Part shown: piece by piece, positions 25,120 to 34,010 of the stretch
How the letters are laid out: every line of letters starts with the position of its first letter
Position numbering within the stretch: position 1 is the stretch's first letter
DNA from: Streptomyces spinoverrucosus
GTDB lineage: Bacteria; Actinomycetota; Actinomycetes; Streptomycetales; Streptomycetaceae
NCBI RefSeq assembly: GCF_006539505.1
Contig: NZ_BJND01000037.1
Coordinates: forward strand, 45,660-109,659
Reading direction: 5' to 3'
Length of the DNA: 64,000 nt
Made by a program: the position numbers and the translations under genes
The notes under the pieces: generated by a model
Database searches by the model: none
Seen by the model: only the letters and a program-made list of their open reading frames with translations
What the model was told of the DNA's origin: nothing

Positions 25120-27735
25120 CTACACCCATGTCCGGGGGCGGTAACGGTTGGCACGTTCCACCAGGTCGATCCTCTCCTCGCCGCCCCGCGCCAGGCGGGC
25201 CAGCGTGCGGTACGAACGCTCCAGGCCGAAGCGCAGGCCCCGTTCGTCCAGGCCGCTGCCGAGCAGCGTCCGTCCCCCGGCGGGCGGAGGGACGGAACCC
25301 TGGCCACCGGAGAGTATCCAGTCCAGGGCGCTGCCGAGCACTTCCGTGGCCAACTGCTCCCGCCGGGTCGGATCCAGACCGTACGCGTCCAGCGCCTCGA
25401 CCTGCCCGGCGGCGGCAGTCAGATCCTCCAGGAAGGGTACGTCGCCGGCGGCGGCCGTACGTTGCCGCAGCCGGGCCCGCACGGCGGCCACGCGGGCGGC
25501 CGTGTAGTGGATGGACGACTCCGGCACCGACTCCAGGGTGCCCACGGCGCCGCGCCGGTCGCCGGTGGCGAGCTGCACGCGGGCCATGCCGAAGGCGGCG
25601 CTCACATAGCTGGGGTCGGTCGCCCACACCAGGCGGTAGTACTCGGCGGCGTTGTCCAGCTGGCCGAGCACCTCGGCGCACAGGCCGAGGGCCAGCTTGG
25701 GCGCGGTTTCGCCGGGGAAGGCGTCGTAGATCGCGTCGAAGGCCAGGGCGGCGCCCTCGTGGTCGCCGGTGACCAGCGCGGCCACGCCTCTGTACCAGAC
25801 GACCCGCCAGTCGTCGGGCCGTTCGTCCTCCAGCGCGGCCAGGGCGTCCAGCGCGGCCGCGGAGTCGCCGTTCTCCAGCCACGCCCGGATCTGCCTCAGC
25901 CGCGTCTCCACCGAGGGCGCGGGCGCGGCGGCGAGCGCGCTGAGCAGCTCGGCCGGGGCGGTGGCCATGAGGCCGGCCAGGAAACCGGCGTTGGGATCGG
26001 TGGGGTCGACGCGGGGGACGGGGAGGGCGAGGGCGGCGGCATCGGTGCCGACGGGTTTGACGAGGCCGGCTCCGCTGGTCCCATCGGTACCGTTGGTCCC
26101 CTTTGCCCCGCCGGTCCCGTAAGTCCCATGGGTCCCGCCGGTCAGGGCGTGCAGGGCGCCACCGGCCGGGAGCGGCGCGGCCCCGACAGCAGACCCAGCA
26201 GCGACACCGGGAGCGGTCCCGTCCCGGCGCCCGGCCACCCCCCGCGCCCCCAGCCGCGAAACGTCCCCCTCCAGCCGAGGGAACAACTCCGTGTCCGTCA
26301 CCCGCAGTTCCGGCCCGAACAGCGTCGACAGCGCGGGCCGCGCCCGCCCCGACTGCAGGGACACGACCTCCCGCAGCACGCCCGTCAGCTGCTCCGACAT
26401 CTCCTGCGCCGAGGCGAACCGCCGGGCCGGGTCGGGGTCGGTGGCGCGGACCAGGAGCCGGTAGAACGACTCGTACTGCCGGAAGACCTCGATGGTGTCG
26501 GGGTCGGGCAGGGAGTCGGCGTAGATGTTCGTGTAGCCCTGGAAGTCGAAGGTCAGAACGGCGAGCGTGCGGGCCACCGTGTAGAGATCCGACGCCACCG
26601 ACGGGCCGACGTCCGCGACCTCCGGCGCCTGGTAGCCCACCGTGCCGTAGATCGCCGACTCGTCGTCGTCCATGCGGCGCACCGCGCCCATGTCGATCAG
26701 CTTGAGCTGGTCCTCGGTCTGGATGGCGTTGTCGACCTTGAAGTCGCAGTAGAGGAGGTTGCGGCTGTGCAGGTGGTCGAGGGCCTCCAGCGCCTCGATG
26801 CCGTACGCGCACGCCTGCTCCACCGGCAGCGGGTCGCGCCGCCCCTCGGGGGTGCGGCGGGCGTTGGCGATCTCCTTGAGGGACTTGCCGCCGACGTACT
26901 CCATGACGATGTACCCGTCGAGGGAGCCCGTGCGCTGGTCGAGGTGTTCGACGAAGTTGTAGATCCGCACGATGTTGGCGTGCTCGATCTCCGCGAGGAA
27001 CCGCCGCTCGGAGATCGCGGCCGCCATCGCGTCCTGGTCGCCGGTGTCCAGCAGGCCCTTGAGCACCACCCACCGGTCCGAGACGGCGCGGTCGACGGCG
27101 AGGTATATCCAGCCAAGGCCGCCGTGCGCGAGGCAGCCCACCACCTCGTACTGGCCGTGCACGATGTCCCCGGCCTTCAGCTTCGGCACGAACGAGTACG
27201 GGTGCCCGCACTTGGTGCAGAAGCCCTCCGTGCGCCCGGGACGGTCACCGCGGGCGCGGCCCACCGGCGCCCCGCAGTCCGAGCGTGAGCAGAACCGCTT
27301 CCGCTCCGGCACCTCCGGGTTGGCAAGCACCATCGCGCGCGGGTCGGGCCGCGGCACCTGCGGCACCTGCACCAGGCCCGCGCCCAGCCGCCCCCGGGTC
27401 GAGGAACCGGCGGTGGAGCCGGAGCTGCGCACCGACACCGAACGGCCCGTGGACCGGCCCGACAGCGAGCGGGAGAGCCGTCCCGACACCGAGCGCCGGG
27501 ACTTCGACGACTGCGACGACGTACGGGAGCTGCCGCGGGAGGTGGAGCGGGAACTGCCGCTGCCCGCCGAGCCCTTGCCGCCGCCGGTGACGCCGGTCGG
27601 CGGCGAGGAGACCATGCCGGTCGCGGACACCACCGGTGCCAGGCCGCAGGTGTCGCAGTAGAGCTCGCCGCCGCCGACGTCCTCGTAGCTGCCCTGGCAG
27701 CCGGGCCGTTGACAGGCCCGCTGTGGCTGACTCAT
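25120..27735 (-). CDS. pknG: PknG-type Ser/Thr protein kinase
   Basis: A 871-residue soluble kinase. The N-terminus has a ribbon CQRPGCQGSYEDVGG...YCDTCG, a Ser/Arg-rich linker, then a rubredoxin-like pair (CSRSDCGAP, FCTKCGH). The kinase domain has a Gly loop (GCLAHGGLGWIY), Lys in WVVLKGL, catalytic loop LLYCDFKVDN (HR replaced by YC but Asp, Lys and Asn kept) and LIDMGAV for DFG. This is the PknG pattern. The C-terminal half carries TPR-like helices. In mycobacteria PknG phosphorylates the FHA protein GarA to control glutamate/2-oxoglutarate flux. ATG 27735 overlaps the upstream stop (ATGA). The longer frame upstream is the 3' end of the neighbour. Confidence 0.93.
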   Translation of the reverse strand: MSQPQRACQRPGCQGSYEDVGGGELYCDTCGLAPVVSATGMVSSPPTGVTGGGKGSAGSGSSRSTSRGSSRTSSQSSKSRRSVSGRLSRSLSGRSTGRSVSVRSSGSTAGSSTRGRLGAGLVQVPQVPRPDPRAMVLANPEVPERKRFCSRSDCGAPVGRARGDRPGRTEGFCTKCGHPYSFVPKLKAGDIVHGQYEVVGCLAHGGLGWIYLAVDRAVSDRWVVLKGLLDTGDQDAMAAAISERRFLAEIEHANIVRIYNFVEHLDQRTGSLDGYIVMEYVGGKSLKEIANARRTPEGRRDPLPVEQACAYGIEALEALDHLHSRNLLYCDFKVDNAIQTEDQLKLIDMGAVRRMDDDESAIYGTVGYQAPEVADVGPSVASDLYTVARTLAVLTFDFQGYTNIYADSLPDPDTIEVFRQYESFYRLLVRATDPDPARRFASAQEMSEQLTGVLREVVSLQSGRARPALSTLFGPELRVTDTELFPRLEGDVSRLGARGVAGRRDGTAPGVAAGSAVGAAPLPAGGALHALTGGTHGTYGTGGAKGTNGTDGTSGAGLVKPVGTDAAALALPVPRVDPTDPNAGFLAGLMATAPAELLSALAAAPAPSVETRLRQIRAWLENGDSAAALDALAALEDERPDDWRVVWYRGVAALVTGDHEGAALAFDAIYDAFPGETAPKLALGLCAEVLGQLDNAAEYYRLVWATDPSYVSAAFGMARVQLATGDRRGAVGTLESVPESSIHYTAARVAAVRARLRQRTAAAGDVPFLEDLTAAAGQVEALDAYGLDPTRREQLATEVLGSALDWILSGGQGSVPPPAGGRTLLGSGLDERGLRFGLERSYRTLARLARGGEERIDLVERANRYRPRTWV

Positions 27736-29075
27736 GACGACGGCTCCCCCCGACGATCCTGCAACTCCGGCGGGCCGCTCTGCTGCGGCACCCGCGGGGC
27801 GGCGCCGAGCAGTTCGGCCGCCGCCTGCTGGTAACGCAGCACGGCCTGCTCGGCAACCCGTAGGTCGCAGGGCGCGCTCCACAGCATGCGGCGGGCCGCG
27901 TCGTACCGCTCGACCAGCAGCGGGTCCTCGGCCAGGCCGTGCCGGGCGATCTTCGCCTTGTACGCGTCGAGGCGGCCGCGCAACTCGGCGCGGACCGCGA
28001 GCGGGGCCGTGACGGCGGTCAACGACTCGCGGGCCCGCAGCAGTTCGTCCTCCGCCTTCTGCTCCAGGGACTCAAGCAGCGGTGACAGGCGGTGCCACTG
28101 GGCCTGTCTGCGGTACTCGGCGGCCGTCGCCAGTTGCTCCTGCAACACGGTCGGCGGGCCGCTGACCACCGGCACCTCGGTGGCGGCGATCTTCGCGAGC
28201 ACCTCCCCGCGCGCGGTACGCGCCTCGGCGAGCGTGCGGTCCGCGCGCGAGAGCACGTCCCGCAGCTTGACCAGCCGCTGCTCGGCGTCCTTGCGGACGG
28301 CGAGCACGGCGTCGATCTCCCGGCGCACCTCCTCCAGGGCGCGCGCCTCCCGGTCGTAGACCGTGGTGTCCGGCTTGCCGCCGCCGGGGGCCGAACTGCC
28401 CTCGGCGGGCTGCCAGAACGCCAGCGGGTCGGACACCACCTGCTCACGCAGCCGGGTCAGGGTGCGCGTGATCCGCTCCAGGTCGTCCCCGGCCGGGTGC
28501 TCGCCGGGGCGTACGCCGACGGAGTGGGCGAGCCTGCGGGTGCGCTGGAGTTCGGCGGCGAGTAAATCGATCCGGGCGGGCAGCGCCGACCAGACCGCGT
28601 CGGCGGCGACGACCATGTCCAGCGACCTGGCGTACAGCTCGTTCATCCGGTCCACGAGTGCGGCCAGGGTGAACCTTTCGCTGAGTTTGCCCGTGCCGTG
28701 CAGCGTCGGCGCGTTCGCCGTCGCCGCCGCGCTGCCGGCGACCGTGACGCACTCGCCGCGCAGCAGCTCGGTCAGCTCCACCAGGTCCTCGCGGCTGGAC
28801 CAGCGGCGCCGGGCGCGGATGTCGCGGGCGCTGCGCAGCGCGTCGGTGTACGCGTCGAAGTACGCCCACAGCAGGGAGATCGACGCCTCGGTGGCCGCCC
28901 AGCGCTCCTTGGTCATGCCGGTGAGCTCGGCGCCTTCGAGGAGCCGGCGGCCCGCGTGGTCCTGCAGGGCGAACAGCGAGGTCTCGATCGCCTCGTGTTC
29001 CGCGCCGAGCCGCGCCAGCGCACGGTCCACCTCGTCCCGGTCCATCACCGGACCGGAGGCTCCCGTGACGCCCAT
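27732..29075 (-). CDS. Coiled-coil protein of the PknG locus
   Basis: A 447-residue protein with no signal peptide or membrane helix. It is almost entirely helical, with long heptad-rich segments (for example LEEVRREIDAVLAVRKDAEQ near residue 240 and TAAEYRRQAQWHRLSPLLES near 325). No enzymatic motif is seen. ATG 29075 has GAGAGGTG upstream. The end overlaps the kinase start by 4 nt, so the two are made together. A scaffold between the membrane sensor and the kinase is a reasonable inference. I do not know a characterised homologue. Confidence 0.85.
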   Translation of the reverse strand: MGVTGASGPVMDRDEVDRALARLGAEHEAIETSLFALQDHAGRRLLEGAELTGMTKERWAATEASISLLWAYFDAYTDALRSARDIRARRRWSSREDLVELTELLRGECVTVAGSAAATANAPTLHGTGKLSERFTLAALVDRMNELYARSLDMVVAADAVWSALPARIDLLAAELQRTRRLAHSVGVRPGEHPAGDDLERITRTLTRLREQVVSDPLAFWQPAEGSSAPGGGKPDTTVYDREARALEEVRREIDAVLAVRKDAEQRLVKLRDVLSRADRTLAEARTARGEVLAKIAATEVPVVSGPPTVLQEQLATAAEYRRQAQWHRLSPLLESLEQKAEDELLRARESLTAVTAPLAVRAELRGRLDAYKAKIARHGLAEDPLLVERYDAARRMLWSAPCDLRVAEQAVLRYQQAAAELLGAAPRVPQQSGPPELQDRRGEPSS

Positions 29076-29131
29076 CGATCACCTCTCGTCTGCTGGTCTG
29101 TCGCTGTCGCTGTTGGTGCGCTGCCGGCCGG

Positions 29132-30148
29132 TCACCGGTAGCGCGGGGTCGGCGGGGTCGCCGACTCCGAGTCCCTACCCAGCGTCGGGGACAGCCACTT
29201 GTCGTACGACTCCTTCCAGCCGCCGTCCGCGCGGTAGTCCGCCAGTATGCGGTTGACCCGGCGTACCAGATCGTCGGCGTCCTTCTTCATCGCCACGCCG
29301 TAGTACTCCGTGGTGAACCGGTCGCCCTTCAGTTCCACCGTCGGGTCCTGCGCGGCCTGGCTCGCCGCGAGCGCGCCGTCCGTCACCACGGCGTCGACTT
29401 CGCCGAGTTGGAGCCTGACAAGGCAGTCGAGCTGGTTGGGGACGGTGGTGGATATGTCGGCGGAGGCGGGCAGCTTGCCGGACTTGAGGTCCGCCGCCAG
29501 GTTGTCGTACGCCGTCGAACCCGCCGCCGAGCAGATCCGCTTGTCGGCGAGCGTGTCGTCGTAGCCCTTGATCGCCGAGGAGTTGGGGGCGAGGACCTGC
29601 TGGCCGGTCAGGAAGTACGGCGCGGAGAAGGCGACGTCCTGCAACCGGTCGCAGGTGATGGTCATGGTGCGCACCACCATGTCGACCTGGCCGCTCTGGA
29701 TCGCGGGGACGCGCTGGTTGGTGGGGATGGCCTTGAACCGGATCAGGTCCGGGTCGCCGAGCAGCTCCTGGGCGATCCGGCGGGCCAGATCGATGTCGAA
29801 GCCCTCCAACTCGGAGGTCCGACCGGTGCTGTTGGGGTCGCGGTAGCCCCAGCGGTAGCTGTTCTGGTCGACGCCGACCGAGAGATGGCCGCGCTTCTTG
29901 ATGGCGGCGATCGTGTCGCCCTCGGCGTTCGACGGGGGCAGGCTCTGGTCCTGGGGGTTCTCGCACGTCGCCGCCTTCGCCTGCCGGGCCTCCGCCACAC
30001 CCCGGCCGCCGACGGCCGTGCTGCCGTCGCCGCCCGGCTGGGTGTGCGGCAGCAGCAGCGCGAAGGCCACGGCGAGGGCACAGACGACCGCCATCGCGCC
30101 CACGCCGCCCCAGCCCTTCAGGCTGGCCCGCAAGCGTCGTGCATGCAT
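29132..30148 (-). CDS. GlnH-like amino-acid binding protein
   Basis: A 338-residue periplasmic-binding-protein family 3 member. A hydrophobic N-terminal segment (GVGAMAVVCALAVAF) serves as export signal or anchor. The binding domain starts with HLSVGVDQNSYRWGYRDP, and GFDIDLARRIAQELLG and VPAIQSGQVDMVVRTMTIT are typical of glutamate/aspartate binders. No transporter permease or ATPase is adjacent. The upstream neighbour is a GlnX-like membrane protein, as in the mycobacterial GlnH-GlnX-PknG pathway. It is therefore probably a sensor rather than a transport component. ATG 30148 has AAAGGGGG upstream. Confidence 0.87.
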   Translation of the reverse strand: MHARRLRASLKGWGGVGAMAVVCALAVAFALLLPHTQPGGDGSTAVGGRGVAEARQAKAATCENPQDQSLPPSNAEGDTIAAIKKRGHLSVGVDQNSYRWGYRDPNSTGRTSELEGFDIDLARRIAQELLGDPDLIRFKAIPTNQRVPAIQSGQVDMVVRTMTITCDRLQDVAFSAPYFLTGQQVLAPNSSAIKGYDDTLADKRICSAAGSTAYDNLAADLKSGKLPASADISTTVPNQLDCLVRLQLGEVDAVVTDGALAASQAAQDPTVELKGDRFTTEYYGVAMKKDADDLVRRVNRILADYRADGGWKESYDKWLSPTLGRDSESATPPTPRYR

Positions 30149-30162
30149 CGTCACGCCCCCTT

Positions 30163-31614
30163 TCACCGGTACTCCGAAAGCCTGCGGCCGATGCCCAGCA
30201 CCGCGCCCGTCGCGCCCAGCACCGCGAGCACGGCCGCGCCGGTCGGCAGTCCGGTCATCGCGTCCCGGCCGTCGCCCGCGGCCTGTTCGAACTCCAGCTT
30301 CTCGTGTTCCAGGGCGGTTTCCAGGCTGTGGTCGACATTGTCGAAGCACTCGCCGGTCGGCTCGTCGTCCTTCGAGCCGATGATCTTGCTGAGTGCCGCC
30401 TGGTAGTCACCCGCGTCGTCGGCGTCGCGGGCCTGCTGGTGCCGCTCCTTCCACACGTCCATGCTGCCCGCGGCGGCCTGCACGGGCCGCTCGCCCGCCT
30501 CGTCGTCGGCGAGGTCCTCCGCGGCGGCGAGACCGGCGGCGAGGTCCTTCATCGACGCCTGGTAGGCCACGTCGAACTTGTCTCTGAACTCGCCGCCCAC
30601 CTCCACCGTCTCCGCGCCCCGGCTGACCAGCGTGAGGTTCTCGTTGCCGCGCGCCTTCAGGGAGGCGATACGGGCGTCGTGCAGGACGTTCAGGGAGCGG
30701 ACGCCGTGGTCGTAGGAGTCGTTCAGGCCGGCGCGGGCCACGCTGTGACCGACGACCAGCCACAGCAGGACCACCGTCGTGGTGGCCGTGGCGGCGACCA
30801 GGCCGTGGTTCAGGACCCGGTTGGTGTGCACATACGTGCGGTGCTGGGCCCAGGCGAGGGCGGCCAGGGCGAGGACGCCGAGCGCGATCGCCACCCAGGG
30901 GTACGGCGTCGCGTGCGCGTAGTCGTCGCGCAGCCGCTCGTTCTCCGTCTTGTAGAGTTCCTCCGCCGCCGGGAGCATCTCGGTCTGCATCGTGTCGTTG
31001 GCGTACCGCAGGTAGGCGCCGCCGAGCGGGTAGCCCTGGCGGTTGTTGGCGCGGGCGCGCTCGATGAGGCCCTTGTACTCGGGCAGCAGCCGGTTGAGCT
31101 TGGTGATCGTCTCGGCGGAACGCGAGTCCGGGTCGGAGTTGTTGGCGGCCAGGACGAGCTTCTCGGCCGCCGTGCGGATGTCCCTCTCGTACCGCTCCCG
31201 GGAGGCCTTCGTCTCCTGGCCGCCGGCCAGGAAGCCGCTGGAGGCGGCCGTGTTGGCGTCGGCCAGGGAGCGGTAGATGTCGGCCGCGGCGGAGCTGAGG
31301 GGCTGGCTGTTGTTCAGCACGTCGTCGGCGGCGGCCGCCCGGTCGGTGGCCTGCCAGGCGGTCACGGCGCCGAAGGCCACGACCAGCAGGGCGAGGACCG
31401 CGCCGATGATGCGCAGCCGGCCCGGCTCGGTGGTCGCGGCGGCACGCAGCTGGTCCACGCCCTCGGCGAACGCGGTGCGCCGGGGCGGGGCGACGGCGGC
31501 CGGTGCGGGTCCGGGCGCCGCGGGTGCGGGTGCGGGCGAGCCCTGCTGAGGAGGCACGCCGGGCATGGTGGGCGCGCTCGGTGGTGCCGCGCTGCTCTTC
31601 GGCGGTTGTGTCAC
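30163..31614 (-). CDS. GlnX-like sensory membrane protein
   Basis: A 483-residue protein, first gene of the locus. A Pro/Ala-rich cytoplasmic N-terminus comes first, then a membrane helix at about 70-90 and an extracellular helical domain (about 90-235). Two membrane helices follow (about 240-258 and 275-297), then a second extracellular helical domain and a final helix near 455-475 ending RRLSEYR. This pattern of four helices and two helical-bundle sensor domains matches GlnX, which passes the GlnH ligand state to PknG. The GTG start has GGGGAGG just upstream. The Pro-rich cytoplasmic tail could contact the kinase or coiled-coil protein. Confidence 0.82.
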   Translation of the reverse strand: MTQPPKSSAAPPSAPTMPGVPPQQGSPAPAPAAPGPAPAAVAPPRRTAFAEGVDQLRAAATTEPGRLRIIGAVLALLVVAFGAVTAWQATDRAAAADDVLNNSQPLSSAAADIYRSLADANTAASSGFLAGGQETKASRERYERDIRTAAEKLVLAANNSDPDSRSAETITKLNRLLPEYKGLIERARANNRQGYPLGGAYLRYANDTMQTEMLPAAEELYKTENERLRDDYAHATPYPWVAIALGVLALAALAWAQHRTYVHTNRVLNHGLVAATATTTVVLLWLVVGHSVARAGLNDSYDHGVRSLNVLHDARIASLKARGNENLTLVSRGAETVEVGGEFRDKFDVAYQASMKDLAAGLAAAEDLADDEAGERPVQAAAGSMDVWKERHQQARDADDAGDYQAALSKIIGSKDDEPTGECFDNVDHSLETALEHEKLEFEQAAGDGRDAMTGLPTGAAVLAVLGATGAVLGIGRRLSEYR

Positions 31615-31771
31615 TCCTGACCTCCCCCATGGTCATCCGTCGCCGCAAGTATCGCCGCCCGGACTGACATTCCGCACCGGCCTTGCTGGATCTTGATGGT
31701 TCGCGCGTCTCGCAGCACCCCTTGCCCATGAATACGCCCTGGGAATCGGTTCGGTTCCTTGGCCAAGAAGG

Positions 31772-32743
31772 TCAGGGCGCGAAGTGCGCCCGCACCCGCT
31801 CCCACGCGCCCGCACGCGCCTCCACCCGGTCCAGCCCCAGCAACGCCGCCCCCAGCACCGGAGGCGCCGTCACCACCCGGGGCACCGCCTTCGGAGCCCG
31901 CGCCGCCAGCAGGTCCCGTACACCGTCGTCGAGTTGCGGATGCCGGGCCGCCAGCACACTGCCCCCCAGCAGCACCGGCGTCTCCTCGTCCAGCAGGTCC
32001 AGCCGGGACAGGGCGACCGCCGCCATGGTCACAACCTCCTCGGCGAGCCGGTCGACGAGCGCGCGGGCCACCGGGTCGCCGTCGGCCGCCGTGGCGAACA
32101 AGACCGGCGTCAGCTCGTGCCGCCGGCGCGGCGGCACCCGCTCCAAGTGCAGCGCCTCGATCAGCGCGTACATGGAGCCGTACCCGAAGTGCGCGGGCAG
32201 GGTCCGCGCCAGCTCGGTCGGCCCGCCGCGCCCGTCCTCCGCGCGGGCCGCGTGGAACAGCGCCTCCTCGGCCAGTCCCCAACCCCCGCCCCAGTCCCCG
32301 GAGATACGCCCGATCGCCGGGAAACGCGCGGTGCGCCCGTCGGGCCGCATACCGACGCAGTTGATGCCCGCCCCGCAGACCACCGCGACCCCGCGCGGCT
32401 CGGTCACCCCGGCCCGCAGGATCGCGAAGGTGTCATTGCGCACTTCAACAGTGGCCCCCCACGCGCGCGCGTGCAGCGCGTCGGCCAGTCGCTCCTCCTC
32501 CACGGGGAAGTCGGCGTTGGCGAGACAGGCCGAGACATGCGTGACGGAGGTGACACCGGCGGCGGCGAAGGCCCGCTCCACCACCTCGGCGAGCACGTCC
32601 GTCGCCGCCTCGACCCCGACGGACGGCGGCTGGAACCCGCCGCCCCGCGCGGCGGCGAGCACGCTCCCGTCGGCCGCCACCACCGCGACGTCGGTCTTGC
32701 TGTTGCCCGCGTCGACGGCGAGGACGCTTGCGGTCAGGCCCAC
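31772..32743 (-). CDS. csnK: BadF/BadG-type N-acetylglucosamine/glucosamine kinase
   Basis: A 323-residue ASKHA-fold kinase that phosphorylates an amino sugar with ATP. Phosphate-1 motif AVDAGNSKTDVAVV at the N-terminus, then GAGINCVGM, RISGDWGGGWGLAEEA and a C-terminal LLGGSVLAARHP. The GTG start at 32743 lies 10 nt inside the end of the glycosidase gene, so translation is coupled. It is the last gene of an operon with the same content and order as the csnR-K operon of S. coelicolor, which imports chitosan-derived glucosamine oligosaccharides. The symbol is given on that basis. Confidence 0.85.
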   Translation of the reverse strand: MGLTASVLAVDAGNSKTDVAVVAADGSVLAAARGGGFQPPSVGVEAATDVLAEVVERAFAAAGVTSVTHVSACLANADFPVEEERLADALHARAWGATVEVRNDTFAILRAGVTEPRGVAVVCGAGINCVGMRPDGRTARFPAIGRISGDWGGGWGLAEEALFHAARAEDGRGGPTELARTLPAHFGYGSMYALIEALHLERVPPRRRHELTPVLFATAADGDPVARALVDRLAEEVVTMAAVALSRLDLLDEETPVLLGGSVLAARHPQLDDGVRDLLAARAPKAVPRVVTAPPVLGAALLGLDRVEARAGAWERVRAHFAP

Positions 32744-34002
32744 GCGAGGTGCTCCCGGTTGTGTGCGATCAGCTGGTCGGTGAGGGCGTCGGCGTACTCG
32801 TACTGCCCGATGAGGGGATGCGCGAGCAGCGCCCGGAAGACCCGCTCCCGTCCGCCGCGCAGGGCCGCGTCCAGGGCCAGGTCCTCGTACGCCGTCACGT
32901 TCGCCATCAGGCCCGCGTACAGTGGGTCCACCGCGGCGACCGGCAGCGGCACCGGGCCGCTCTGCGCGCCCACGGCCGCCTGCACCTCGATCACCGCGTC
33001 GTCCGGCAGGAAGGACAGCGTGCCCCGGTTGTACGCGTTCACCACCTGGTACGGGCTTCCCGCACCGCTCAGCAGCGCCGCCGCCAGATCCACGGCCGCC
33101 TCCGAGTAGTACGCGCCGCCCCGCTTGGCCAGCAGCTCCGGCTTCTCGTCGAGCGCCGGATCGCCGTACATCCGCAGCAACTCCCGCTCCATAGCGGCCA
33201 CTTCCTCGGCCCGCGAGGGCTTGGTGCGCAGCTCCCGCACGACCTCGTCGTGCGCGTAGTAGTAGCGCAGGTAGTACGACGGGACCACGCCGAGGCGGTC
33301 CAGCAGCGCGCGTGGCAGGCGCAGGTCGGCGGCGATCGTGTCGCCGTGCTCCCCGAGCAGCTTGGGCAGGACGTCCTCGCCCTCGGGACCGCCCACGCGG
33401 ACGCCGGTCTCCCAGGTGAGGTGGTTGAGGCCCACATGGTCGAGGTGGACGTCGGCCGGGGCGACCCCGAGCAGCGCGGCGAACTTCCGTTGCAGACCGA
33501 TCGCCACGTTGCACAGCCCGACCGCCTTGTGCCCGGCGTTCAGCAGGGCGCGGGTCACGATGCCGACCGGGTTGGTGAAGTCGATGATCCAGGCGTCCGG
33601 GTTGGTACGCCGGACCCGCTCGGCGATGTCGAGCACCACCGGCACCGTACGCAGCGCCTTCGCCAGGCCGCCCGCGCCGGTCGTCTCCTGGCCCACGCAG
33701 CCGCACTCCAGGGGCCACGTCTCGTCCTGTTGACGGGCCGCCTGCCCGCCGACGCGCAGCTGGAGCAGCACCGCGTCGGCGCCTTCGACACCGGCGTCCA
33801 GATCGGTGGTCGTCACCACCTGCCCGCCGTGTCCCTGACGGGCGAAGATACGCCGGGCCAGGCCGCCCACCAGTTCCAGCCGGTCGGTCGCCGGGTCGAC
33901 GAGGACCAGTTCCTCGATGGGCAGGGTGTCCCTCAGGCGGGCGAAGCCGTCCACGAGTTCGGGGGTGTAGGTCGAACCGCCGCCGACCACGGTGAGTTTC
34001 AT
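32734..34002 (-). CDS. csnH: GH4 family NAD-dependent glycosidase
   Basis: A 422-residue glycoside hydrolase family 4 enzyme. These cleave glycosides by an NAD+ and Mn2+ dependent oxidation-elimination route. The Rossmann start is MKLTVVGGGSTYTPELVDGF. Metal ligands are Cys in GLCNVAIG and His in VGLNHLTWE. It is cytoplasmic. In this operon it should split imported glucosamine oligosaccharides, or their phosphates, before the kinase acts. ATG 34002 is fixed by the Rossmann motif. It begins 9 nt after the permease stop. Confidence 0.88.
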   Translation of the reverse strand: MKLTVVGGGSTYTPELVDGFARLRDTLPIEELVLVDPATDRLELVGGLARRIFARQGHGGQVVTTTDLDAGVEGADAVLLQLRVGGQAARQQDETWPLECGCVGQETTGAGGLAKALRTVPVVLDIAERVRRTNPDAWIIDFTNPVGIVTRALLNAGHKAVGLCNVAIGLQRKFAALLGVAPADVHLDHVGLNHLTWETGVRVGGPEGEDVLPKLLGEHGDTIAADLRLPRALLDRLGVVPSYYLRYYYAHDEVVRELRTKPSRAEEVAAMERELLRMYGDPALDEKPELLAKRGGAYYSEAAVDLAAALLSGAGSPYQVVNAYNRGTLSFLPDDAVIEVQAAVGAQSGPVPLPVAAVDPLYAGLMANVTAYEDLALDAALRGGRERVFRALLAHPLIGQYEYADALTDQLIAHNREHLAWA

Positions 34003-34010
34003 ACGTCCAG

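Noticed and set aside
23893..27288. A 1131-residue open frame on the plus strand
   Set aside because: It lies wholly opposite the PP2C and PknG genes, whose catalytic motifs are intact. GC-rich codon bias leaves the antisense frame open.
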